From Chondrosia reniformis (lineage: Eukaryota > Porifera > Demospongiae > Chondrillida > Chondrillidae): a DNA stretch of 64,000 nucleotides. The notes beneath the pieces are model-generated. The model made no database searches and was not told the DNA's origin. It saw only the letters and a program-made list of their open reading frames with translations. This document shows positions 38,401 through 48,226 of the stretch, one piece after another. Numbering within the stretch: the stretch's first letter is position 1; every line of letters begins with the position of its first letter. The stretch lies in the NCBI GenBank assembly GCA_947172415.1, contig OX359192.1, positions 8,243,401 to 8,307,400 of the forward strand, in the 5' to 3' direction. A program made the translations under genes and the position numbers.

Positions 38401-38440
38401 CATGGACGGTTTAAGGTTCTTCTTGGCCGATTGTGCCTAA
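35405..38440 (+). CDS. PH-domain protein with KEPTPTP repeats and long disordered tail
   Basis: Six exons close in frame: 35405-35509, 35977-36042, 36334-36369, 36667-36747, 37046-37116 and 37270-38440, giving 509 aa. Residues about 22-118 form a pleckstrin homology domain: KGTLQKMGRRFK, then LWASRYYEIQGQNMYYYK, YVDLKV, FGYAFEVHT and a C-terminal helix EDRDLWMKCISDL with the invariant Trp. Basic residues in the first strands are compatible with phosphoinositide binding. The rest is low complexity. It includes about ten copies of the heptad KEPTPTP coded by a 21 bp repeat (about 37525-37720), EVPSEEVPSEE repeats and a conserved-looking tail near DVREYLSQHFVTDDIKDFL. I do not recognise an orthologue. 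Polyadenylation motif AATAAA lies near 38667. Confidence 0.82.
37525..37722 (+). repeat. 21-bp coding minisatellite (KEPTPTP)
   Basis: Tandem 21 bp units coding KEPTPTP or REPTPTP in the last exon of the PH-domain gene. Synonymous ACG/ACA alternation between units suggests recent unit duplication. The array stays in frame. Confidence 0.95.
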
Positions 38441-38841
38441 TTTGTATATTCTATTGTGCTTTATGGTAAAGTATATTTAGGTAGTGGCTTTGTGATGGTT
38501 CTGCTAAAGTACTCATTTGTAAATTTAAGTGTGTTCTATAAAATATATACAGTTTGCTACATTGACATTTGCACAAATTTTTCCTGACCTATTGTAAATT
38601 TGTTATTAAACTGAAATTATGAATGAAATTGATTCAGTGCATATGTTTTTTTAATTCACTATTTCCAATAAAAGTAAATTGTTCTATAAAATATTGAAAA
38701 TGTATATACATATTCAGTATAGAGGTTTTGCAATATTCAAACTTAAACTATACATAAAAAACTTACATAGCTGTTTAAGTGTCTAAAATCAGGAATCCTC
38801 GATTTACATTACTTGTGGTTATCCTAATCACGTGTTTAAAG

Positions 38842-39574
38842 ATGGCTCCTGGGACAAGAAAAAGGAAACTTGTCATTCGGTTTGATGCAGAATCTAGAAA
38901 GTAACTATTGTTGTGTTCGTTGTTGTTTGAGTTGTACGCAAATTTGAGTGTTTTGTGATAATCTACTCTTCAATATTATAGAAAATTTATATTAGAGGCT
39001 TCTAAGCGAAAGAAAATGAGACAAAAGAAAGCCCAGCAGGCCAAAGACAAGAAAATAGAAGGAAAAAGGAAACAGAAACGTCTAGAGGTGAGTCGTGATC
39101 GATTTAACTAAGTTAAATAATTGTGATATTTAGATACATGTATGTCTACTTGAGTTCCGTTCGACGTCACGCACGTTCTAACTGAATTCAAGTAGCCTTT
39201 TTCATCCCTTTGGCCCACGGAGCCGTGATCGTCTAGTGGTTAGGACATTGCGTTGTGGCCGCAATAACCCAGGTTCGAATCCTGGTCACGGCATTTTTAC
39301 TTTTTTCTCCCTTTATATTCTTCTGTAGAAACGAGAGGAGATCAAGGAAGCAATGAAAAAATACGGTCTTACGATGGAAGACACCAACGCAGCAACTAAT
39401 GATAAAGATAATAATCAAGAGACAACTGAAGAAAGGTCACTTAAGGCTGCTGTGTGCCAAAAGAAAATGACAAAGAAGCATGTGATCACCATTAGCACAA
39501 TACCAGAACTTGAGTCTACCACAAACTTTAAAGAAGTTATGAGTAAATCAAAACCACAAATAATAAATATTTGA
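38842..39574 (+). CDS. NOL12: Nucleolar protein 12 (Nop25/Rrp17) family
   Basis: Three exons, 38842-38900, 38982-39087 and 39329-39574, give 136 aa. The N-terminal block RKRKLVIRFDAESRK followed by the basic helix KRKKMRQKKAQQAKDKK is the hallmark of the NOL12/Rrp17 family, RNA-binding nucleolar factors needed for pre-rRNA 5' processing. The remainder is charged and poorly conserved. A tRNA-His lies in intron 2 in the same orientation. The stop codon is only 35 bp from that of the opposite-strand SH3 gene, so transcripts should overlap at their 3' ends. An AATAAA occurs at the end of the coding sequence itself. Confidence 0.85.
39222..39293 (+). tRNA. tRNA-His (anticodon GTG)
   Basis: A 72 nt cloverleaf. 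The acceptor stem GCCGTGA pairs with TCACGGC, discriminator A. The D arm contains TCGTCTAGTGGTTAGGA. The anticodon loop TTGTGGC gives GTG, closed by TTGCG/CGCAA. The T arm contains GGTTCGAATCC. All stems are intact. It sits in NOL12 intron 2, sense to the host. Confidence 0.96.
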
Positions 39575-39609
39575 TTATTAATATTATAATTATAATCCAT
39601 TAATGATTA

Positions 39610-42230
39610 TCATTCAGATTTTGGAGGGAAGGGGGGAGGTGGGGGTGGAGCAGGAACTGGTCTTCCTGAGGGAGGTGGCGGTGGGACAGGAACCGGTCCT
39701 CCTGAGGGAGGTGGGGGTGGAGCAGGAACTGGTCTTCCTGAGGGAGGTGGCGGTGGGACAGGAACCGGTCCTCCTGAGGGAGGTGGCGGTGGGACAGGAA
39801 CTGGTCCTCCTGAGGGAGGTGGCGGTGGGACAGGAACTGGTCCTGAGGGAGGTGGCGGTGGGACAGGAACTGGTCCTCCTGAGGGAGGTGGCGGTGGAGC
39901 AGGAACTGGTCCTGAGGGAGGTGGCGGTGGAGCAGGAACTGGTCCTGAGAGAGGTGGCGGTGGAGCAGGAACTGGTCTTCCTGAGGGAGGTGGCGGTGGG
40001 ACAGGAACTGGTCCTCCTGAGGGAGGTGGCGGTGGAGCAGGAACTGGTCCTCCTGAGGGAGGTGGCGGTGGGACAGGAACTGGTCCTCCTGAGGGAGGTG
40101 GCGGTGGGACAGGAACTGGTTTTTCTGGTGGAGTTGATGGAGATGACATATTTGGGCTTGCAGTATCCTTGTTTAAGGATGTTACAACTCTCTCTTGCGT
40201 TGATAATGTTTGGGTGAGCTTCTTGCTGCTTGTTAGCTTAGAAGACTTGCTTTTGGAAGGAGTGTCTTTTGGGATTGTCTTACCTTTTGAAGGCTGAGCT
40301 TTGGATCTTGATCCTTCTTGTTTATTCCCAGCAGGTTTCTTGTCTGTTTGTGATCTTTGATGTGATTTGGGATGTGATATACTTGTTTCAGCTTTAATAA
40401 TTGGCTTGATTTTCTTTTCTTTAGTCAGCTTTCTTTTCACTTGGTTACTTTTCTGACTTTTTTTAGCTTGGCCATCCTTCTGCTGTAATTGATCTTTTAC
40501 TTCTCTATTTTTGTCCCCTTCTTCTTTTTCTTTACCTTTAGCTTTGTTTTCTTTATCTTCTTCTTTTTCCTTTGCTTTGTCCTCCGCTTTGCTTTCTTTA
40601 TCTCTTGTTTCTTCCTCTTTTTCTTTCTTTTGTTTTTCTTTCCTTTTTTCTTTATCTTCTTTTTCTTCTTTGACTTCATCGCTAGCCCATGCAGAAAGTG
40701 AGTCCTTTGGCTGTATTGTATCTTCTGGCTGATAGAACTCAGCTACTTCAGCAAATCTACTCTCTAATCCAGGATCCACCGAACTAGATTGACTAAAAGC
40801 ACAGAAGATGAGGTAATTATATAACATATTAGCCATTATCAAAACTTACCTAAGCTGATTGGAGTTTTCTATCATCTGTTCAAATATGTCAACCAAGTGT
40901 TCTGAGAATGTGCCGCTATTTCCTTGTAAAGTACCCTATATTCACAGGAACACATGTGTGCAGTAATTAAATGGCAAAGTGATTGCATGTGACTGCCTAC
41001 TGCATTACTTTATATTTGCCATCTTCTAGCTTAATCACATTTCTTATAATAGATCCGGCTTCAAAACTTAGTTCATCAGAATTCAGTGCTGTGTGGCTAT
41101 CCTTTGCAACTGCTATTACACTCCACAACTCTGCTACAGAACTTTTTGATTTTGGATCTAATTAAGTGTAATGTTACAGTAAATAACTCATTACATACCT
41201 CCACATGTATATACACATATAAACCAGTACTGATTCATGTATTGAAATGGTATAATGAACTGAAGTCGGACCTTTTCCACTGGAATTGACCACTTTGAAT
41301 GAAGAAGGCGGAGACCAAATTGCTGGCATTAAAATTTCCTTGTCATACTCTTCAACTTTATTAAGCAAATCCTTCTCTTCTCCGATGAGTTTCTTCACTT
41401 TATGGTGCAGCCATATAAGGTAACTGACCACATACAAAAAGTGAACAACTGAGAGGCAGGATAGAGTACCCAAAATGACACAAAACTTGATAAAGTCAAG
41501 GAAACTGCTACACATGTTTATTATCTCATGTATTAAACATATAATGTATACAATGTATAACACATTCTTATTTGTGTAATATGCATTGCATATATATATA
41601 TAAAAGATAATGTCAGCAATTATAAATGGGGGAGGAAATTATTAAAGCAATAGTGTTTAGGAAATTTATAAAATGGGTTTGAAAAAGTAGCCTCAGACAC
41701 AGGGATTGAGACAAAAATGGAAAACCACTTTATGATACCTGGCAAGACCTGTGATAAAATATATAGTTAGAGTGAAATTTCTGAGGTAAAATTTAAAATA
41801 TGACATAGGTTGCAATTGATGAGTAATGGATACAGCATCCAATGTCAGCTGTAGTATATCCTCCTGTGACCAAGCATATGCACCCAAGACTATGACAAGT
41901 GTGTCATTGCAATACACTGGTTGCAGGGCAAAGTCATGATCCTGCTTCTCGTGCACAGTTGTGAAGCCGTGACTACACTGACACTCACCACCCTCCCACT
42001 CTCCATTAACACACTGCGACTCCACTACTCCTGGAGGCAAGTTATATTCTACAGTTTCCTTAAAATAGCAAAGTAAGCATATTATTATATATGACAAAAT
42101 ATTTACATGAAGAAAAAACTTGTATTGTATGCAGGTATAAACAAACTTGTGCAGACACTTCTGCAATATTGCAAACACATAATATGATGCATGCGCCCAG
42201 GTAATAGTAGTAAATCTTGTTTGTCATCAT
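39610..42230 (-). CDS. Predicted type I membrane protein: signal peptide, short Cys-rich ectodomain, TM, SH3-like, Lys/Glu-rich and polyproline tail
   Basis: Six minus-strand exons close in phase: 42147-42230, 41739-42058, 41272-41507, 41009-41157, 40850-40935 and 39610-40792, giving 685 aa. Residues 1-27 read as a signal peptide (YLGACIILCVCNIAEVSA). The ectodomain of about 110 aa has CVNGEWEGGECQC and N-glycosylation sites such as NDT and NFT. A hydrophobic segment FCVILGTLSCLSVVHFLYVV is the probable membrane span. An SH3-like fold follows (ELWSVIAVAKDS, DELSFEAGSII, GTLQGNSGTFSEHLVDIFEQ). Its ALYDY motif is replaced by AVAKD and the Trp pair is absent. The tail is a Lys/Glu-rich stretch followed by about 14 repeats of PPPPPSGGPVPV. 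The acceptor of exon 3 has a poor pyrimidine tract, so that join is the weakest. No orthologue recognised. Confidence 0.75.
39655..40127 (-). repeat. Coding polyproline repeat
   Basis: Tandem units of 30-36 bp coding PPPPPSGGPVPV or PPPPPSGPVPA at the C-terminus of the SH3 membrane gene. Unit length always stays a multiple of three. The plus-strand frame over it is a shadow. Confidence 0.93.
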
Positions 42231-42290
42231 TGCAAGCCTTGCAGGCCTCCGGGTAACCTTGACGCTCTCTATATAATTAGTGGCGGGAAA
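42231..42290. promoter_or_regulatory. 60-bp divergent promoter between SH3 membrane gene and NELFA
   Basis: The two start codons face away from each other 60 bp apart. The interval must contain both transcription starts unless the 5' UTRs overlap. It contains TATATAATTAG about 15 bp upstream of the NELFA ATG. Assignment is by position. Confidence 0.6.
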
Positions 42291-43505
42291 ATGGCGGAGC
42301 CAGGTAGTGGATACACGTCATCTCAGAGATTTTATGGCGAGCTAGAGAAGAGTGACACGACCACGAGACTTCAGATGATCATTGATATTACTAAAAAGGA
42401 AGGTATAAATGCTCGCGGGCCTCTAGAAAGTGTCCGAAATCTTGCTAGAGGGGGAGACCCGTGGCTCAAGGCCGTCCATGCTGTAACACTGGGTCTTGTA
42501 GCAAACGAACCAGACAGAATTAAACAGGAACTGGAAGAACCTGGTTATTTAGACAGAGTTTCTATGGAAACAAACTCTCACGACAAGTTAGGAGCGGAAG
42601 CTGGTTTCATGAACAAGTCAATGTTAGAATCTTGTTACTTTGCATCTAATTCGAAAAAGCAAGATTGTTTTACATTAAACAGGCCGTTATCATCGGACCT
42701 CAAAGCGTCTGTTCTTCATCAGCAGGAGCTGAGTGATCCAGCCCATCCCCTCAGTCGCAGTGTGAAACACGAGAGTCACGGCCCGGTCACTCTACCAGCT
42801 TACACAAGGCAACCCTCAAGGAGACAGCCCTCTGCCTCAAACCCAGTCCAGAGACCTTACAAGAAGACTGGTACAAAGCTGATTGACCTATCAGATGTCC
42901 CAACCAAGAGACGCAGAAAGACTGTGGATGCTGAAGCACTGAAACAACAAGGATCGCCAACTGTGGAAAGTTCAACTAAGAAGGTTCCTCCAACGCCATC
43001 AGTTCCAGAATATGCTGCTGGACTGTCCCTCGAGTCAGACTCCATCTCCCCTGTCATCCCTCCCCTGGAGTCTCCAGCTGTCTCTACAAAGGCACCCATC
43101 CCCCCAAAGCCTGCCACCCCAACAGTATCCAGTGCACCTCTACCGACACCAAAGCCCCCCAGCACACCGCAGGTACCTACCACAGTTAGACAACCTCACT
43201 TCTCACCCACCCAGATCAACATAGCAGAGGAGATGTTTAGAGAAGCTCCTGGCTTATCGTTGGAGCAGAAACGTATGATTGCGGCCTTCTTGGCAGGTGT
43301 GACCGATAACCCAAATCCGGAGGGGAAGAATGTTGTTACTGTTCCTCTGACTAAAGCGGAGAAGAAGGAACCATTTTTGGACAGCACCTCAGGACAGAAA
43401 GGGACAAAGGTTTATTCAATAGAAACAGTGTTTGAGATGAATTATGGAACTGGCCAATGGCGCAAATTGCAGTTAAAGAGATTATTAAGAACAGAATCTA
43501 ATTAA
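42291..43505 (+). CDS. NELFA: Negative elongation factor A
   Basis: A single exon of 404 aa, ATG in the context AAAATGGCG. The C-terminal block SIETVFEMNYGTGQWRKL and the preceding IAEEMFREAPGLSLEQKRM...FLAGVTDNPNP match the conserved NELF-A tail. The central KLIDLSDVPTKRRRKTVDAE corresponds to the NELF-A KRRRKTLDAE nuclear motif followed by EYAAGL. The middle is Pro/Ser-rich and disordered. NELF-A is the NELF subunit that contacts RNA polymerase II at promoter-proximal pauses. The N-terminal HDAg-like helical domain is shorter and diverged compared with vertebrates. The AATAAA overlaps the stop codon region (43504-43509). Intronless, unlike its neighbours. Confidence 0.9.
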   Translation: MAEPGSGYTSSQRFYGELEKSDTTTRLQMIIDITKKEGINARGPLESVRNLARGGDPWLKAVHAVTLGLVANEPDRIKQELEEPGYLDRVSMETNSHDKLGAEAGFMNKSMLESCYFASNSKKQDCFTLNRPLSSDLKASVLHQQELSDPAHPLSRSVKHESHGPVTLPAYTRQPSRRQPSASNPVQRPYKKTGTKLIDLSDVPTKRRRKTVDAEALKQQGSPTVESSTKKVPPTPSVPEYAAGLSLESDSISPVIPPLESPAVSTKAPIPPKPATPTVSSAPLPTPKPPSTPQVPTTVRQPHFSPTQINIAEEMFREAPGLSLEQKRMIAAFLAGVTDNPNPEGKNVVTVPLTKAEKKEPFLDSTSGQKGTKVYSIETVFEMNYGTGQWRKLQLKRLLRTESN

Positions 43506-43620
43506 TAAACGATTTAAAGATTTTTAGTTGGATGTATAATTGTTGAAGTCTACTATATAGCAACAAATCTAAGTCATATGATCAAGGGTAGCTACGTATC
43601 GATATTCGTGTATTTTCAAA

Positions 43621-44828
43621 ATGGCCGAGGTACATTATGGTCTTCGTGTTTCTCCTACATAAACCTTTTCTACTTCTGTAGGAATTTAGAGGATATTTTC
43701 AGACAACATTAAAAAGGTAAGACTATATATACCTCATTTTCTTTATCCAAATGGATTACATGTAAATAGTTTACAGAGAGATGAATAATATTCTATGTAC
43801 CGCTTTGCAGTGTTGAAGATTTAGAGGGAATTATCATCACAGATCGAGATGGAGTGGTTATATTAGAAGGTAGGTCCTGTTGAATTGCCCAATAGTAGTA
43901 CCATTCGTAGATGCATTCCTTGTGTGCAGCAACCAAAAGTGATTTTCCTCAGAATCTGTCAAAATCAACTTTTCTTGCTTCCTTTGGAGTTGCTAGAGAA
44001 AAGGTGGGCGGTTTTTGCATATTCCACGTGACATATATTCTTAGCTACATCCCTCCCAAAGGCCAACAAGGTGGGTTATGGAAACAACAAGTCGGTCGCA
44101 GCCTTCTATTCGGGGCACCAAGTCATTCAACTTAACTTTTATCCTCTGGTAGTCACACTAGTAGGCAACGCTGAAGCTAACACGGGTCAGTTTGTTTACA
44201 CATCATAGTTATAAAATGTATCTATATTAGCTGTATGTACTTGGAGGTCATGTGATGCGGTGTATGTACTTGGAGGTCATGTGATGTGGTGTATGTACTT
44301 TGAGGTCATGTGATGTGGTGTACGTACTTGGAGGTCATGTGATGTGGTGTATGTACTTGGAGGTCATGTGATGTGGTGTATGTACTTTGAGGTCATGTGA
44401 TGTGGTGTATGTACTTTGAGGTCATGTGATGTGGTGTATGTACTTGGAGGTCATGTGATGTGGTGTATGTACTTTGAGGTCATGTGATGTGGTGTATGTA
44501 CTTGGAGGTCATGTGATGTGGTGTATGTACTTGGAGGTCATGTGATGTGGTGTATGTACTTTGAGGTCATGTGATGTGGTGTATGTACTTGGAGGTCATG
44601 TGATGTGGTGTACGTACTTTGAGGTCATGTGATGTGGTGTACGTACTTTGAGGTCATGTGATGTGGTGTATGTACTTTGAGGTCATGTGATGTGGTGTAT
44701 GTACTTTGAGGTCATGTGATGTGGTGTATGTACTGAGAGTTTCACATGGTGTAGGTGTGCTTTACTCTGTGGAAAATGATATCAAAGGTGCTATGAAAGA
44801 TCTCATTCAAGCAATTGGCTGGGAGTAA
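43621..44828 (+). CDS. LAMTOR3: Ragulator subunit LAMTOR3 (MP1)
   Basis: Six exons, 43621-43629, 43682-43716, 43811-43869, 43930-44003, 44062-44185 and 44755-44828, give exactly 124 aa, the size of vertebrate LAMTOR3. The roadblock fold is clear: SVEDLEGIIITDRDGVVILE, then FLASFGVAREK, GYGNNKSVAAFYSGHQVIQL, PLVVTLVGNAEANTG and a C-terminal helix. LAMTOR3 pairs with LAMTOR2 in the lysosomal Ragulator that recruits Rag GTPases and mTORC1, and scaffolds MEK1. The first coding exon has only three codons. The start lies 116 bp after the NELFA stop. Intron 5 contains a minisatellite. Confidence 0.95.
44229..44733. repeat. 29-bp minisatellite in LAMTOR3 intron 5
   Basis: About 17 copies of a 29 bp unit with core TATGTACTTGGAGGTCATGT and a G/T variant, ending about 20 bp before the last exon. 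Confidence 0.95.
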
Positions 44829-44970
44829 TTTACCGTTTTATTGCTATATATATTATTGTAATTCAGTAGAACACAATTATTGTCATTACAGCTGTTTTCT
44901 ATCAAGCACTAAAGGTAAATAAACTACTAAAAGAATAACTAAACAAGTTTCTTATAAACACGTACACAAA

Positions 44971-46761
44971 CTATCCAAGTAGTGTTTGGAACCTTAAAAT
45001 AAAATAAACCAAAACAGCCAATATGCCTACCAGAATGGGAAATACTACAAATATCCACTTTGTTGATTTGCCACATTTCCAGGGTGAGGTTTGTTTAGCT
45101 GGTGCTGGATCTGTGTTTTGCTGAGTTGGCTGCACGGGTGTCATGGATGGCTCGGGAGGGTCACTTTCAGAGGTGATATTACTGGTGGCTACAGGCTGCA
45201 GAAATGTACCACATCACATCAACCACAACCAAAGGCTAGGCATGTAAATATGGTGTGATAAATGTACAAGCATAGAGGGTTTGAGTTGGTGGTTGTAGTC
45301 AACAAGTAGAAACATGTATGCCCTCAAAACTCACTTCCTGTCGGCTGGAGTTTAGCTCATTTTCAAAGGATACTCTCAAGAGATTCATGATATCTTCATC
45401 TGTATATGTATCGCGCTCTGTCAGACTAGCATAAATATCATCAAAGGAATGTCGGCTTTCAATAGAGGCAAGACAATTCTCCACTAGTGGAATGAAATCC
45501 TTCTCTTCCTCATTGAAGTCAGCTTTGGCCTCTTTTAGCTTTTCATCTACATCCATTTTACTTGGCGGCTCATGAGTGACAACTGCAATGATGAGGCAGC
45601 CAAAGGAGAAGCAATCAATTGTAAGATTATATTCCCCTTTGTACACCTCTGGAGGAAGGTATGGTGATTTTGGGAGAGTGGTCATTTTGTCTATTTCAGG
45701 CTTGAAGTATTTAGCACGACCAAGTCCACTAACTTTGGCCCTGAATGAACTTGTAAGGTAGATATTCTCTGGCTTGAGGTCACGGTGTATGATGGGAGGG
45801 GCTTGACCATGAAGGTACATCATGGCTTGACACACATCTGAGAGAATAGTGCATTTCAGCTTCAGAGGAATAACAGTTCTTAGAGTCTTGTTATTTTTAA
45901 GGAAGTACTCCAGGCTCATAGGGAGGTACTCACAAATGAAGGCCAACTGCTTGGGTGTTCGCTGAAATAACCCAAATATTTGAACTATATTGGGGTGGCT
46001 CAATTTTGCCCAATTTTGGACATCTTTGAAGAAAATCATCAAGTAGCAGTCCTTTTTCTCTTCCCTTGGATTCAATGGAAAATCTTTTGAAAGATATTTC
46101 AAGTGCTTATACTTTACAATGTGAACATTATCGCTTCCTTTAAATTTTTCTTTTTCCTCTTTTACTTCTTCATTTGGAATAGAAAATGTATCTCTAGTTG
46201 TGGATTCTCTCTCTATGGAATGAAACAATACATTTACCTATTTAGAATACAACATCCTAATTGAATCACAGACACTGACCATATGATAGATCACTGACAG
46301 ACTGTACCTACTTTTCATTTCGTCCATCTTGTTAGAGACTATTCTCACTACATCCCTGTAACCATTAATATTCTCATCAATTGTCCCCAACATTAGCTTC
46401 AGAAAATCCACTAGTATTTTAAAATCTTTTGACAAAAGAGCGTCCAATAACCACTCTGTTGCACTCATGCGGTCAGAATCCATCTTTCCTTTTATTTTTG
46501 CCACTTCAAATTCTGTCATTAACTTGTGAGCTTCGATAGACATACATAGCATATTTAGAATCTGAACCATTCGCAGCAAAATTTCAACTCTATTTTCTTT
46601 GATAACGCTACGTAAGAGATGGTCATCTTTTTCGATTGTCAGGTCATTCAAAAATTTACTCAATTGTGTCAAATCCTACATTAAGGAACATATCCTGAAT
46701 AATAATAGTAAAAGTAAAGTAGCTAATGTAGCTCTACCTCATCTGCCATCTCTCCAGCCAT
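44971..46761 (-). CDS. CARD-like/pseudokinase/tail-anchored protein, copy A
   Basis: Four exons close in phase: 46738-46761, 46312-46675, 45335-46212 and 44971-45195, giving 496 aa. Residues about 15-110 look like a CARD-type death fold (DDHLLRSVIKENRVEILLRM, LMTEFEVAKIKGKM, LLDALLSKDFKILVDFLKLM). A protein-kinase fold follows with LSHPNIVQIFGLF and an intact HRDLKPENIYL. DFG is replaced by GLG (KVSGLGRAK) and APE by PPE, so Mg-ATP catalysis is unlikely. The last exon encodes a Pro/Thr-rich linker and a hydrophobic span WIFVVFPILVGILAVLVYF nine residues from the C-terminus, typical of a tail anchor. This is the only copy that keeps the catalytic-loop Asn. It is the most diverged member of the local trio. 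CARD assignment is by pattern. Confidence 0.8.
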
Positions 46762-46889
46762 GTCGCCTCTCTTGGAGCATGGAGGGACTTTCCCTATACC
46801 TCCCACATGACCTCATTCAAGTAAAAATAGAAATACCGGAAATTGCAAAAACATTTCGAAGTTATCAGAGAGTACGGTAGTACTCTCTA

Positions 46890-47604
46890 AGTAGGGATGG
46901 CCGAAAAAAAACATGGCCGCCCTATTCAATGTATTATCAATTAACACCTAATAAATCAACAGCGATAGGTTTTTTGCTTGTATTCGAGTGTTTGCAGTCG
47001 TTTTTGCATGCTTTTCTAAACGCCAAAACATGGTGCGATGCTCTACAACCTTCGCAAAGTGGTTAAACCGAAATAGGCCAAATTCTGAAATTCCTCATTT
47101 TTTCTTCTTCTTTTTTCAAATGAGCTAGCGCTAACATGCGAACTTACACAGGTACATAGAACTAAATCGTCATGAGTGTTTCCGAACTAGGGAATAGGCT
47201 ACCCTAGATTTCAACGCGCTCTATCCGAAGCGCGTTACTTTTTAAAGTGCCAAATTTAGGGCCTCTTCGAACGCCATTTTTTAATTAAGTTTCAAATTCT
47301 CTGTATATAAATAAGTAACTCGAGTTAGAAATATTTGTGGTACTGCCGCCCCCCGTGATCGAATTACTTAGTCGCTTTGCAGGGCCTATATATAGTCGTA
47401 TTCTTAACGATTACGGACCCTTTAATATCCTAAACTGAATGTTAAAGAACGGTAGAAGATTTATTTGACAAATTTGGGATCTTTTCGGACGCCATTTTTT
47501 TAATTTAGAGCTCTCGATTATATTGTCTATTCTGCTACTTTATTTCAAATTTTCACCAAGAAAACTTTCAAAACAAATGTTAATAAGAAAAAAGGAGCAA
47601 TACA
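46890..47604. other. Intergenic repeat-bearing sequence between copies A and B
   Basis: No gene found. Two diverged copies of a segment with CGCCATTTTTT preceded by TCTTCGAA or TTTTCGGA occur at about 47255-47285 and 47475-47505. A GTAGGGATGG motif at 46891 matches the ends of the foldback element to the right, so the interval may be older transposon debris. Confidence 0.5.
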
Positions 47605-47976
47605 AGTTAAATAAAAACATTCAAAAATGAAGTTAAAAGTAGGGATGGCACTATAACAGTGATTGGCACATCTAGAAAAAGTAACGAAACAAGAAAGTGA
47701 TCATATGGTAAGGCTAACATTGCAGAAGTGGCATACTGAAACTTAACTATACACATCACTTCTATGTTTGGGCGCATCGATCCCTACTTCTAGTATATCC
47801 ATGATGCGCCCAAACATAGAAGTGATGTGTATAGTTAAGTTTCAGTATGCCACTTCTGCAATGTTAGCCTTACCATATGATCACTTTCTTGTTTTGTTAC
47901 TTTTTCTAGATGTGCCAATCACTGTTATAGTGCCATCCCTACTTTTAACTTCATTTTTGAATGTTTTTATTTAACT
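47605..47976. mobile_element. 372-bp foldback element (174-bp inverted arms, 24-bp loop)
   Basis: Arms 47605-47778 and 47803-47976 are equal in length and almost identical inverse copies; only one mismatch was noticed. A diverged partial copy in the left-arm direction follows at about 47982-48090 (GTAGGGATGGCAGTACTTGC onward). The motif GTAGGGATGG occurs in both arms and both flanks. No coding capacity. A transcript would form a very long hairpin. Confidence 0.92.
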
Positions 47977-48226
47977 TTTAGAAGTAGGGATGGCAGTACT
48001 TGCAACAGTGACTAGTACATCTGGAAAGTAGTGAAACAAGACAGTGATCATGTGATAGGACTAAGTATACATAAGTGGTACACTGCAAGCAATTTAAGTG
48101 ACCTAACCACCATTACAGCTCAACAGCTCAATATGAAGTACCTATACATATAAACCCTAATGTTTCTGTTCTGGTATAGACCTCCCATATGCATGATATC
48201 ATTAAATAAAGTGTTTATTAAATGGT

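Noticed and set aside
39603-40217. Plus-strand frame with REVAVGQELVL repeats
   Set aside because: It is the reverse-strand shadow of the polyproline exon of the SH3 membrane gene, whose splice phases close on the minus strand.
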